A model generated the notes under the pieces. It saw only the letters and a program-made list of their open reading frames with translations, did no database searches and was not told the origin of the DNA. A DNA stretch of 64,000 bases from CAVXDY01 sp963721335 (GTDB taxonomy: Bacteria > Actinomycetota > Thermoleophilia > Miltoncostaeales > Miltoncostaeaceae), in assembly GCA_963721335.1 (NCBI GenBank), contig CAVRIV010000002.1, forward strand, positions 558,001 to 622,000, in the 5' to 3' direction. Position numbers and translations under genes: made by a program. Below, piece by piece: positions 27,180-35,191 of this stretch (positions are counted from its first letter, which is position 1; each line of letters starts with the position of its first letter).

Positions 27180-27437
27180 ATGGGCATCCAGGACGAGGTC
27201 AGGAAGCTGGTCAACAGCAAGTCGGCGGCGCACAAGCGGCTGATCGAGTACGTGGTCCGGCAACTCCGCGGCGGGCGCAGCCTCGCCGCGGTGTTCGACG
27301 ATCCCTACGTCACCAACCGGCTCTCCCCCGTCGACCGCCGCGCGCTGCTCGAGGAGCCGGAGGTCGTCGACGCCGCAGGCGGGTCCGAGGTGCTCGAGCG
27401 CATGCGCGCCGAGCTGGAGGCGCTCGCGAGCCGGTAG
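27180..27437 (+). CDS. Small helical protein, unknown function
   Basis: An 85-aa soluble protein, nearly all predicted helix, with KLVNSKSAAHKRLIEYVVRQL at the N-terminus and RLSPVDRRALLEEPEVVDA in the centre. It lies 9 bp after htpX in the same direction with its own GGGGG ribosome binding site and is probably co-transcribed. No family recognised; codon use matches the neighbours, supporting a real gene. Confidence 0.6.
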   Translation: MGIQDEVRKLVNSKSAAHKRLIEYVVRQLRGGRSLAAVFDDPYVTNRLSPVDRRALLEEPEVVDAAGGSEVLERMRAELEALASR

Positions 27438-27449
27438 CGGCGCCCGCGC

Positions 27450-27455
27450 TAGAAT
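27450..27455 (+). promoter_or_regulatory. Candidate -10 box of the histidine kinase operon
   Basis: TAGAAT; transcription from about 27462 would give an 85-90-nt leader containing the 17-bp hairpin at 27483-27524. Confidence 0.45.
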
Positions 27456-27482
27456 CGGCCGCGGGGTCGATTTCCCAGGAAC

Positions 27483-27524
27483 GCCGCGGCGGGCGGGGAT
27501 CGAGGAGTCCCCGCCCGCCGCGGC
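27483..27524. repeat. 17-bp perfect inverted repeat (leader hairpin)
   Basis: Arms GCCGCGGCGGGCGGGGA (27483-27499) and TCCCCGCCCGCCGCGGC (27508-27524) with an 8-nt loop. The stem has no mismatches and is extremely GC-rich. It is followed by TCGTCT and not a U tract, so it is either a terminator of htpX and the 85-aa gene that works without a U tract, or a leader structure of the kinase gene 25 bp downstream. Confidence 0.8.
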
Positions 27525-27548
27525 TCGTCTCGGGAACGCGACGCCGGG

Positions 27549-29009
27549 GTGCGGGTGCGCGAGTTTTTCATCCAGAACGAGACCATCATCCTGTTCGCGC
27601 AGGGGCTGGTCTTCTTCACGCTCGGCTTCGCGGTGTGGCTCCAGCGCCGCCGCGCCACTCGCCTGACCCTCTCCTCGTCGCTGATCTGGCTGGCGGGCTT
27701 CGCCTTCGTCGAGGCGCTCGCCGTCTGGGGGTACGTCTTCGTGCCCATCCAGGAGAGCTACATGGGCGAGGGCCTGATCGACGGCCTGCTCGTCCTGCGG
27801 GGGCTGGTCCAGATCGTGGCGTTCGTGCTGCTCGTGCAGTTCGGCCTCCGGCTGCTGGGGTCGTCCACGCTCGTGCGCCGGAGCCTCACGGTCGCGTCGG
27901 TGCTGGTGGCGCTCACGATCGTGACGACCACCGCGCTGGCGGCGGACTCCTCGTCCTGGAGCGCGGCGGAGTGGGAGTCGGCGGCCGTGGAGATCGCCCG
28001 CTACGCCCTGCTGCTCCCGGGGGCGCTGCTGTCGGCCGTGGGGCTGTGGCGCCAGCGGGCCGAGCTGTCGGCCGCGGGGATGGTGGGGATCCGTCCCTAT
28101 GCCGCCGCGGCCGCGGCGGTGCTGGCCGTCTACGCGGTGGTGGGCGGTGTCATCGTGGCCCCCGGTCCGCTCACCCCCGGGGGGATCCTCGACTCGGAGG
28201 GGTGGTTCGACCTGACGGGGCTTCCGCTGGAGGTGGTGCGGGCCGTCGCCGGCCTCGCGCTCTGCGTCCTCGCGGTGAAGCTGCTCGAGATCTTCGACGT
28301 CGAGGCCAAGCAGCAGCTCGAATCCCTCGACCGGGCCCGCGCGATCGCCGAGGAGCGCTCCCGGTTCCGGCGTGACCTGCACGACGGCACGATCCAGTCG
28401 ATCTACGCGGCGGGCCTCCACCTGGAGTCCGTGGCCATCCGCTGCGAGGAGCCCTCGGTGCGCTCCGAGGTGCGCGAGGTGGTGGCCGACCTGAACGCGG
28501 TCACCGACGGCATCCGCGACTACATCCGGGCGCTCGCCCAGACACCCGCGACGCCCGAGGGCATCGCGGCCGGTCTCGGCGCCCTCACCCGGCGCTTCGC
28601 CGAGGAGACGGGCGGCGACGTGCGCTTCGTGGCGGAGGGCCTCGGCGCCGCCGGGCCCCTCCCCGAGGAGGCCGGCGAGCACCTCGAGCAGATCCTGCGC
28701 GAGGCCCTCACCAACACCGCCCGCCACGCCGGCGCCTGCCGGGTGCAGGTCGTCCTCGCGTTCGGCCCCGACGAGCTCGACCTCGCGGTGACCGACGACG
28801 GCTGCGGCCCCGGGCTCGCGGTGACCGCCGAGGGGCACCAGGGCCTGCGCAACATGCGCGAGCGCGCCCGCCGCCTCGGGGGGCGCCTCACGGTGGGGGC
28901 CGGGCCCCGCGGCGGCACGCGCGTCATGCTCGAGGTGCCCCTCGACAGCGAGGAGCCCGCAGGCGAGACGTCCCTTCCCGATCCCATCCCCGAGGTGACC
29001 GCGTCGTGA
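27549..29009 (+). CDS. Membrane sensor histidine kinase (NarL-partner type)
   Basis: A 486-aa two-component kinase. The N-terminal half is an integral-membrane sensor with about seven hydrophobic segments and no large extracellular domain, suggesting sensing at or in the membrane. The HisKA_3 dimerisation domain has FRRDLHDGTIQ with phospho-His at about 278; the HATPase domain has EALTNTARHAG (N-box), DDGCGPG and GLRNMRERARRLGG. Its stop overlaps the response regulator start by GTGA. A second in-frame GTG lies two codons downstream. Confidence 0.9.
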   Translation: MRVREFFIQNETIILFAQGLVFFTLGFAVWLQRRRATRLTLSSSLIWLAGFAFVEALAVWGYVFVPIQESYMGEGLIDGLLVLRGLVQIVAFVLLVQFGLRLLGSSTLVRRSLTVASVLVALTIVTTTALAADSSSWSAAEWESAAVEIARYALLLPGALLSAVGLWRQRAELSAAGMVGIRPYAAAAAAVLAVYAVVGGVIVAPGPLTPGGILDSEGWFDLTGLPLEVVRAVAGLALCVLAVKLLEIFDVEAKQQLESLDRARAIAEERSRFRRDLHDGTIQSIYAAGLHLESVAIRCEEPSVRSEVREVVADLNAVTDGIRDYIRALAQTPATPEGIAAGLGALTRRFAEETGGDVRFVAEGLGAAGPLPEEAGEHLEQILREALTNTARHAGACRVQVVLAFGPDELDLAVTDDGCGPGLAVTAEGHQGLRNMRERARRLGGRLTVGAGPRGGTRVMLEVPLDSEEPAGETSLPDPIPEVTAS

Positions 29010-29677
29010 CCACTGTCCCAGCAGACCCCATCCGGGTCCTGATCGTCGACGACCACGCCGTGGTCCGCATCGGCCTGCGCACGCTGCTCTCCCATTCGGC
29101 CGGGTTCCGGGTCGTGGGGGAGGCCCAGACCGCCGCCGAGGCGGTGGAGCTCAACGAGCAGACCCACCCGGACGTCGTCCTGATGGACGTGCGCCTGCCG
29201 GACGCGAGCGGCGTGGAGGCCTGTCGCAGGATCAAGGCCGACCATCCCGACGCCCGCGTCGTGATGCTGACCTCGTACTCCGACGAGGAGGCGATCGTGG
29301 GCGCGGTGATGGCGGGGGCCAGCGGCTACCTGCTCAAGCAGGCCGACGCGGAGCGGCTCACGCAGGCCATCCGCGAGGCGGCCGCCGGCGAGTCCACGCT
29401 GGATCCGCGCGCCGCCGGCGCCCTCCTGACCCAGTTCCGCGAGCTGTCGGCCAAGCAGGCCGAGGCGGAGCTGGCGGGCCTCACCGACCGCGAGCGCCGG
29501 ATGCTCGCGCTGATCGCGGAGGGCTACACGAACCGCGCGATCGGGGAGGTGCTGCACCTGTCCGAGAAGACCGTCCGGAACCACGTGAGCCAGCTCCTGC
29601 GCAAGCTCGGCTTCCAGCGGCGGTCCCAGGCGGCCGCCTGGGCGGGCCAGCGCCGGCTCGAGCTGCCACCCGACTGA
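29006..29677 (+). CDS. NarL/LuxR-family response regulator
   Basis: A 223-aa DNA-binding response regulator, partner of the overlapping upstream kinase. The receiver domain has VDDH (14-17), the phospho-acceptor Asp at 61 in VVLMDVRLPD, Thr/Ser in MLTSYS and Lys in YLLKQAD. The C-terminal LuxR-type helix-turn-helix has LTDRERRMLALIAEGYTNRAIGEVLHLSEKTVRNHVS-like sequence near 160-196. The regulon is unknown; the parA-ftsZ pair begins 77 bp downstream on the same strand. Confidence 0.93.
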   Translation: MTTVPADPIRVLIVDDHAVVRIGLRTLLSHSAGFRVVGEAQTAAEAVELNEQTHPDVVLMDVRLPDASGVEACRRIKADHPDARVVMLTSYSDEEAIVGAVMAGASGYLLKQADAERLTQAIREAAAGESTLDPRAAGALLTQFRELSAKQAEAELAGLTDRERRMLALIAEGYTNRAIGEVLHLSEKTVRNHVSQLLRKLGFQRRSQAAAWAGQRRLELPPD

Positions 29678-29754
29678 GAGGGGCCTTCCGCAAGGAGATC
29701 GCCCTCGCACGGAGAATCGAGCGGAAGTCCATTGCCACCACGAAGGTGCGCTCG

Positions 29755-30561
29755 ATGCCTCGATCCGCCCGCGTCCTCGCCCTCGCCAACCAGAAGGGCG
29801 GCGTCGCAAAGACAACGACGACGCTCAACCTGGGCGTGGCCCTCAAGGGCCTCGGCGCCCGGGTCCTGGTGATCGACCTCGACCCGCAGAGCAACCTCTC
29901 GATGAGCCAGGGGATCGACGTCGAGTCGCTCGCCGTCGGCATGTACCACGTGCTCACCGGGAGCGCGTCCATCTCGGAGATCATCGAGGCCCACGAGGTG
30001 GACATCGCTCCGGCCGGGATCGAGCTGGCCGGGGCCGAGCTGGCCCTGTCGGCCGCCATCGGCCGCGAGCGGACGCTGCAGCGGGCCCTGCGCCCGGTGC
30101 GGGACCTCTACGACGTCATCCTGCTGGACACGCCGCCCTCCCTGGGACTCCTGACCATCAACGCGATGGTGGCGTCCGACGGGGTGATCGTGCCGGTGCA
30201 ATGCGAGTACCTGTCGCTGCGCGGGCTCGCCCAGTTGAACCAGACCCTCCAGCAGGTACGCGAGAACCTCAGCCCCAAGGTGGACATCGTCGGTATCCTC
30301 CCCACCATGTACGACGGCCGCACCATCCACGGCCGAGAGGCCGTGGCCCTTCTCGAGGAGAGCTTCGGTGACCGGGTCTACCGCACCCGCATCGGCAAGA
30401 CGATCCGCTTCGCCGAGGCGCCGGTCCAGGGCATGAGCGTCATCCGCTACGACCCCGACGGCCAGGCGGCGCGCTGGTACCGCCAGCTCGGCCGCGAGGT
30501 GGCCGACCGGGAGCTCGACCTCGGCGTGGGGACGGGGCGACCTCGCGAGGCGGCGGCGTGA
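29755..30561 (+). CDS. ParA/Soj-family ATPase encoded with ftsZ
   Basis: A 268-aa deviant-Walker ATPase. Motifs are NQKGGVAKTTTTLNL (P loop, about 12-26, with the signature Lys), VIDLDPQSNLS and ILLDTPPSLGLL. Such proteins dimerise on DNA and position chromosomes, plasmids or division proteins. No parB follows; instead the stop overlaps the ftsZ start (GTGA), suggesting work on Z-ring placement as in the MipZ/PomZ families. ATG at 29755 preferred over the GTG at 29746, which would leave no room for the ribosome binding site. Confidence 0.85.
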   Translation: MPRSARVLALANQKGGVAKTTTTLNLGVALKGLGARVLVIDLDPQSNLSMSQGIDVESLAVGMYHVLTGSASISEIIEAHEVDIAPAGIELAGAELALSAAIGRERTLQRALRPVRDLYDVILLDTPPSLGLLTINAMVASDGVIVPVQCEYLSLRGLAQLNQTLQQVRENLSPKVDIVGILPTMYDGRTIHGREAVALLEESFGDRVYRTRIGKTIRFAEAPVQGMSVIRYDPDGQAARWYRQLGREVADRELDLGVGTGRPREAAA

Positions 30562-31868
30562 GCACCCGCGGCGGCCGGCCGAGCATGCGCGAGGGGCCGC
30601 TTTCCGAGCTCTTCAAGAACACCGACGCGCTCAGCCCGCGCCTGCCGCAGCAGCCCGAGCAGGACCGCGGACCGGGACCCTCCGAGCTGACCAACTACGT
30701 GGCCGTGATCCGCGTGGTGGGCGTCGGCGGGGCCGGGTGCAACGCGGTCGACCGGATGATCGAGGCGGGGCTGCGGGGCGTGGAGTTCGTGGCCGTGAAC
30801 ACCGACCGCCAGGCGCTCGAGGTCAGCGAGGCCGACGTCCGCATCCCGGTGGGCATGGAGATCACCCGCGGTCTCGGCACGGGTGGCGACCCCCAGCTGG
30901 GGGAGCAGGCCGTGCGCGAGAGCGAGGAGCAGGTGCGGCGGGCGCTGCGGGGCAGCGATCTGGTCTTCATCGCCGCGGGCCAGGGTGGCGGGACCGGAAC
31001 CGGCGGCGCGCCGCTGGTGGCCAAGATCGCCCGCGAGATGGGCGCGCTGACGGTGGCCGTGGTCACCCGTCCGTTCGGCTTCGAGGGAAGCCGTCGCACC
31101 CAGGCCGCGGAGGTGGGGCTGGAGCGGCTCCAGGCGTCCGCCGACACGGTCATCATCATCCCCAACGACCGCCTGATGGCCGTGCTCGAGCGCGGCACCA
31201 GCATGGTCGACGCCTTCAAGGTCTGCGACGACCTGCTGCGCCAGGGCGTGCAGGGGATCTGCGACCTCATCACGCTGCCCGGGCTCATCAACCTGGACTT
31301 CGCCGACGTGCGCACGATCATCCGCGGCGCCGGCACGGCTCTGCTCGGGATCGGCTACGCCGGGGGCGGCAACCGCGCCACCGAGGCGGCCCAGGCCGCC
31401 ATCGCGTCTCCGCTCCTGGAGACCCCGATCGACGGCGCCAAGGGCATCCTGCTGGGGGTCACCGGGGGCCCGGACCTCTCGCTGGTGGAGGTGAGCGAGG
31501 TCGCCCAGGTCGTGGCCGACGCCGCCGACCCCGAGGCGAACATCATCTTCGGCGCCACCATCGACCCCGACCTGCAGGGCCAGGTGTGGGTGACGGTCGT
31601 GGCCGCGAACTTCACCGGCAGCCGGTCGGCTCCGCCGCGCGAGCCGGAGCCCGCCGCCGCGGGCGCCGCGCCGAGCGAGCGGGCGGCCTCCCGGCAGGCG
31701 CCGGTCACGCGCTTCGACATGCCCTACCCGGCGGGTCCGGGCGGGTCGCGCCGGCGCGGCGGCGGCGGCGTGTTCGACCTCGAGTCCGAGCCGGCCGACC
31801 CCGACGCCACCACCCTCATCCCGCGACCCGACGCCGACGACCCCGGCGGGCGCGGGGACGCGGCGTAG
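30558..31868 (+). CDS. ftsZ: Cell division protein FtsZ
   Basis: A 436-aa tubulin-like GTPase forming the division ring. After an unusual N-terminal extension of about 45 residues (PLSELFKNTDAL...), the GTPase domain begins AVIRVVGVGGAGCNAVDRM. The tubulin signature GGGTGTG lies at about 143-149, with NDRLMAVLE and the T7-type NLDFADVRTI. The C-terminal tail is Arg/Pro/Asp-rich and lacks the common DVPxFL-type peptide that binds FtsA/SepF. Located outside a division/cell-wall cluster, directly after a parA-like gene; a second ftsZ elsewhere cannot be excluded. Confidence 0.93.
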   Translation: MSTRGGRPSMREGPLSELFKNTDALSPRLPQQPEQDRGPGPSELTNYVAVIRVVGVGGAGCNAVDRMIEAGLRGVEFVAVNTDRQALEVSEADVRIPVGMEITRGLGTGGDPQLGEQAVRESEEQVRRALRGSDLVFIAAGQGGGTGTGGAPLVAKIAREMGALTVAVVTRPFGFEGSRRTQAAEVGLERLQASADTVIIIPNDRLMAVLERGTSMVDAFKVCDDLLRQGVQGICDLITLPGLINLDFADVRTIIRGAGTALLGIGYAGGGNRATEAAQAAIASPLLETPIDGAKGILLGVTGGPDLSLVEVSEVAQVVADAADPEANIIFGATIDPDLQGQVWVTVVAANFTGSRSAPPREPEPAAAGAAPSERAASRQAPVTRFDMPYPAGPGGSRRRGGGGVFDLESEPADPDATTLIPRPDADDPGGRGDAA

Positions 31869-31891
31869 CGAGCGGCCGGCCTGACGCGCCG

Positions 31892-33457
31892 GTGGGCGTG
31901 GTCGCCGCCGGCCACCCCCACACCGCGCGCGCCGGGGCGCTGACCCTGGCCAGGGGGGGCGGTGCGGTCGACGCGGTCTGCGCGGCGGCGTTCGCGGCGG
32001 CGGTCGCCGAGAGCCCGCTCACCGGGCCGGCGGCGGGCGGGTTCCTCCTCGCCCGGTCGCCACAGGGCGCCGTGACGCTGCTCGACTTCTTCGTGGCGGC
32101 GCCGGGCCTCGGCCCGGCCGGCCGGCGGCTCGAGGCGGGCGACCTCGACTCGTTCACGGTCCCGTTCGGCGGCGCGGATCAGGTGTTCCACATCGGCCCG
32201 GCCTCGGTGGCCGTGCCCGGCATGGTCGCGGGCCTGGGAGAGGCGGCCCGGCGGCTGGGGTGCCTCCCCCTGGCCGACCTGGTCGAGCCGGCCGTCCGCC
32301 TGGCCCGCGAGGGCGTGATCCTGGGCCGCGAGGCCGCCTACCTGCACGAGATCCTCGCCGGCATGCTGCGGGCCACCCCGGCCGCCGAGGCGGTCTACGC
32401 CCCCGGAGGCCGGCTGCTGGGCGAGGGCGACCGGCTGCGGCTGCCCGCGCTGGCCGAGACCCTGGCGCACCTGGGGCAGGCCGGTCCGGGCAGCATGCGC
32501 GACGGCCCGCTGGCGGCCGCGATCGTCGAGCACCTGGCCGCGACCGGCGGGCTGGTCACGGCCGAGGACCTCCGGGCATACCGGGTCGTGGAGCGCCGCC
32601 CGCTCGAGATCTCCTACCGCGGGCTCACGCTGCTCACCAACCCTCCGCCATCCTCGGGCGGCGCCCTGATCGCGGTGGCATTGCGCGAGGCCGAGCGCGA
32701 CCCGCCCCCGCGGGGCGACGTGGACCACTACCGCAGCGTGGCCCGGGCCGGGGCGGTGGCGAACGCCCTGCGCGGACCCGACTTCGACCGCGACCTCCAG
32801 GAGGAGGACGGCATCGAGCGCCTCTGGGCCCGGCGTGCGGCGGCGACGGAGGGCACCGACCGGTGGCCGGTGAGCCGCAAGCCCACCGGCTCCACGACGC
32901 ACATCAGCGCCGTGGACGCCGAGGGCGGCATGGCGAGCCTGTCGAGCTCGAACGGCTCGGGCTCGGGCGTGATGGTGCCGGGGACCGGCATCCTGCTCAA
33001 CAACATGCTCGGTGAGGAGGACCTCAACCCCGGCGGCTTCGGCCGCCTCGCCCCGGGCGCCCGGATGACGTCGATGATGGCGCCCACGCTTCTCCTGCGC
33101 GGGGCCGAGCCCGTGCTCGCGCTGGGGTCGGCCGGCTCGAACCGCCTCCGGTCCGCGATCCTGCAGACCGTGATCAGCGTGGTCGATGGCGGCCTCCGGG
33201 CCGGCGAGGCGGTGCGGCGGCCGCGGGTGCATCCCGAGGGCGACGGCGTGGACGTCGAGGGGGGAGTGGGGGAGGAGGCCGTCGCGGCGCTCGTGGCCGA
33301 CGGCCACCGGGTGCGCCGGTGGGACGCGACCAACCTCTTCTTCGGAGGGGTCAACCTGGCCGGATCCGGACGCGACGGGCTCGAAGGCGCCGGGGACCCA
33401 CGCCGCGGCGGCGGGGCGGCCGGGGTGACGGCGAGCGGAGAGGTGATCGACCTATGA
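31892..33457 (+). CDS. ggt: Gamma-glutamyltransferase family protein
   Basis: A 521-aa Ntn-hydrolase that transfers or hydrolyses gamma-glutamyl groups. The N-terminal region has HPHTARAGALTLARGGGAVDA; the autoprocessing Thr is about 335 in PTGSTTHISAVD, preceding small-subunit motifs SSSNGSGSGVMVPGTGILLNNML-like and GSAGSNRLRSAILQ. No signal peptide is visible, unlike many GGTs, so a cytosolic location or a different start is possible. The GTG at 31892 is the first plausible start 23 bp after ftsZ. Stop overlaps the next gene by ATGA. Confidence 0.88.
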   Translation: MGVVAAGHPHTARAGALTLARGGGAVDAVCAAAFAAAVAESPLTGPAAGGFLLARSPQGAVTLLDFFVAAPGLGPAGRRLEAGDLDSFTVPFGGADQVFHIGPASVAVPGMVAGLGEAARRLGCLPLADLVEPAVRLAREGVILGREAAYLHEILAGMLRATPAAEAVYAPGGRLLGEGDRLRLPALAETLAHLGQAGPGSMRDGPLAAAIVEHLAATGGLVTAEDLRAYRVVERRPLEISYRGLTLLTNPPPSSGGALIAVALREAERDPPPRGDVDHYRSVARAGAVANALRGPDFDRDLQEEDGIERLWARRAAATEGTDRWPVSRKPTGSTTHISAVDAEGGMASLSSSNGSGSGVMVPGTGILLNNMLGEEDLNPGGFGRLAPGARMTSMMAPTLLLRGAEPVLALGSAGSNRLRSAILQTVISVVDGGLRAGEAVRRPRVHPEGDGVDVEGGVGEEAVAALVADGHRVRRWDATNLFFGGVNLAGSGRDGLEGAGDPRRGGGAAGVTASGEVIDL

Positions 33458-33756
33458 CTAACCGTCTACTCGAGGTTGATGGTACGACCTACGAACTCGA
33501 TCCCCAGGGCATCCGGACCTCGCTCACCGACGGGCCCCCCATGCTGTGGGGATTCCAGGTCCGGGTGCTGCGCGACGACGAGGAGCTCGGCATCAAGACG
33601 ATGTTCGTCGGGCGCGTGAGCGTGCAATTCCGGAACGCCGACGCCCCGGACGGGCCGATCGAGGCCCTCCTGCCGGTGCTGCACGAGCTGGCCTTCGAGA
33701 AGATCGAGCAGCGGCTGCGCGAGGGCGAGACGGGCGACGAGATCCTCTTCGCCTGA
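33454..33756 (+). CDS. Small protein coupled to the gamma-glutamyltransferase gene, unknown function
   Basis: A 100-aa soluble alpha/beta protein translated from an ATG that overlaps the preceding stop (ATGA). It starts NRLLEVDGTTYELDPQGIR and ends with an amphipathic helix (HELAFEKIEQRLREGETG). No signal, membrane segment or known motif is visible. The first 20 codons are less GC-rich than the neighbours. Coupling suggests co-production with the transferase, but no function can be named. Confidence 0.55.
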   Translation: MTNRLLEVDGTTYELDPQGIRTSLTDGPPMLWGFQVRVLRDDEELGIKTMFVGRVSVQFRNADAPDGPIEALLPVLHELAFEKIEQRLREGETGDEILFA

Positions 33757-33792
33757 GCCCGTCGATGTGCGGTGACAACCCTGGGAAGCAGC

Positions 33793-34224
33793 ATGAATGA
33801 GATCGATGACTTCCGTGCCACGACCCTCGCCCGCCAGGCCGAGGCAGAGGCGGCATTCCATCAAGGAGACCCCGGGCCGCGGATGGAGATGTGGGCACGG
33901 CGAGACCCCGTGACCCTCTTCGGAGCGGCGGGCATGTACACGTCCGGGTGGGATGAGCTGAGCCGGCTCTTCCCCTGGGTCGCGTCGCGGTTCTCCGACG
34001 TCAGCGACTACAGATTCGAGGTTCTGGTCGCCGACGTCATCGGCGACATGGCCTACAGCGTGGGCTACGAGCGCTTCACGGGATCAATCGACGGGCGCCC
34101 GGTCGAGCCGATCACCGTTCGCGCCACCCACGTCTATCGCCGTGAGGACCGCGAATGGAAGATCGTCCACCGCCACGGCGACAACCCACCCCCCGACCAG
34201 AGCCCGCCCGCGCCGGCGCGTTAG
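33793..34224 (+). CDS. SnoaL-like / NTF2-fold protein
   Basis: A 143-aa protein of the SnoaL/ketosteroid-isomerase-like fold: an N-terminal helical part (ATTLARQAEAEAAFHQGDPGPRMEMWARRDPV) and curved-sheet strands ending RATHVYRREDREWKIVHRHGDN, the usual terminal hairpin. Such proteins bind or isomerise small hydrophobic molecules or act in polyketide or stress pathways; the substrate is unknown. ATG at 33793 with GGGAAG upstream chosen over the GTG at 33772. Its stop overlaps the convergent cupin gene by 3 bp. Confidence 0.75.
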   Translation: MNEIDDFRATTLARQAEAEAAFHQGDPGPRMEMWARRDPVTLFGAAGMYTSGWDELSRLFPWVASRFSDVSDYRFEVLVADVIGDMAYSVGYERFTGSIDGRPVEPITVRATHVYRREDREWKIVHRHGDNPPPDQSPPAPAR

Positions 34225-34685
34225 ACCGGATCGGACTGCGCGAGCGGGGGTCCGACGACGTCCATTCCCACCTCCGCACCGACCGTCTCGAAGGCCGCGG
34301 GGCCGGGGGACTCGAGCGCTGCGAAACCGTCGAAGAAGCGCTCCATCCCCGATGGCGTGAAATGAATGAGCATCCGCGCCGGCCCGTCGCCGACGTTCTG
34401 CCAGGCGTGCGGCGTGCCGCGGGGGACGAAGACGAATGAGCCGGCCGGCGCGGCCCGGATCTCGTCGCCGAGCTTGAACCGCATCTCACCGTCCAGCACG
34501 TACATCGACTCGTCCTCGTTCGCGTGCGTGTGCAGCGGCGGTCCGTCGCCGGGCGCGACGACGTTCTCGAACGCGGTCAGAGTTCCCCCCGTCTGCTCGC
34601 CGCGCGCCTTGAACAGCACGACCGCGCCCAAGGGGTTGTCAACCCTCTCGCCCTCACCCGGTCGCTGGAAGATCGGCTCTGCCAT
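34221..34685 (-). CDS. Cupin-domain protein
   Basis: A 154-aa single-domain cupin. Motif 1 is HTHANEDESMYVLDGEM (His at about 52 and 54, Glu about 59, Gly 66) and motif 2 AGSFVFVPRGTPHAWQN (His 93), giving a complete metal site. Proteins of this type act as small dioxygenases, isomerases or sensors. Lies 46 bp after the GYD-domain gene in the same direction, so the two are likely co-transcribed. Confidence 0.85.
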   Translation of the reverse strand: MAEPIFQRPGEGERVDNPLGAVVLFKARGEQTGGTLTAFENVVAPGDGPPLHTHANEDESMYVLDGEMRFKLGDEIRAAPAGSFVFVPRGTPHAWQNVGDGPARMLIHFTPSGMERFFDGFAALESPGPAAFETVGAEVGMDVVGPPLAQSDPV

Positions 34686-34731
34686 GCCTCCTCTCCCTGA
34701 TCGTTGCCACGAGCTGCGGCCGGCCGAGCCG

Positions 34732-35059
34732 CTATGCGCCGGGCGCTCGGTACCCGACCTCGCTCCGCCTTGCGCAGGGCCTCGATCGTCTCGTCCACGG
34801 TCAGGAGGACCGTCGTCTCGAGCGAGCTGAGGGCACCGCCGCCACCGATCGCCAGCGCGACGGCGGCCATGGACACGTTGTCGGGCGCCTCCCAGAGGTT
34901 GTAGCCGTCGTGCGCGCCGAAGGCGTACCAGAACCCGTGGAGCTTCCCGCCGACCGACTCGATGTACGCCTGAGCGGCCTGGCGGCGGTCTTCCGGGTTG
35001 GCGATCATCCTGGCCCACGTCTCCGGCGTGTAGCTGAACCTCGTCAGATAGAGCGGCAT
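34732..35059 (-). CDS. GYD-domain protein (one apparent frameshift)
   Basis: A short alpha/beta protein of the GYD (DUF3303-like) family, about 108 residues. It begins MPLYLTRFSYTPETWARM and has ESVGGKLHGFWYAFGAHDGYNLWEAPDN, matching the family core. After LRKAE the frame must shift near 34770 to reach the usual ending EVGYRAPGA and a TAG at 34732-34734; the length is 3n+1, one extra base. Without the shift the frame runs on into the cupin gene. Function of GYD proteins is unknown. A GGGAGGGA ribosome binding site precedes the start. Confidence 0.75.
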
Positions 35060-35191
35060 CGTCCCTCCCCGGTCGCCGACCCGTGCGAGTTCCCCTCGGC
35101 CGCCAGTATGACCCGGCCGGGCCGGCCCGTCTGCCCCCGGCTCCGCGCCGGCTGACGGCGATCCGGACGCGACGGTGAGGCGGCGCTCACC

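Noticed and set aside
34577..34731. Longer GYD-domain protein reading into the cupin gene
   Set aside because: The family's usual ending GYRAPGA and a stop appear at once in the neighbouring frame, so the longer frame is an artefact of one extra base.
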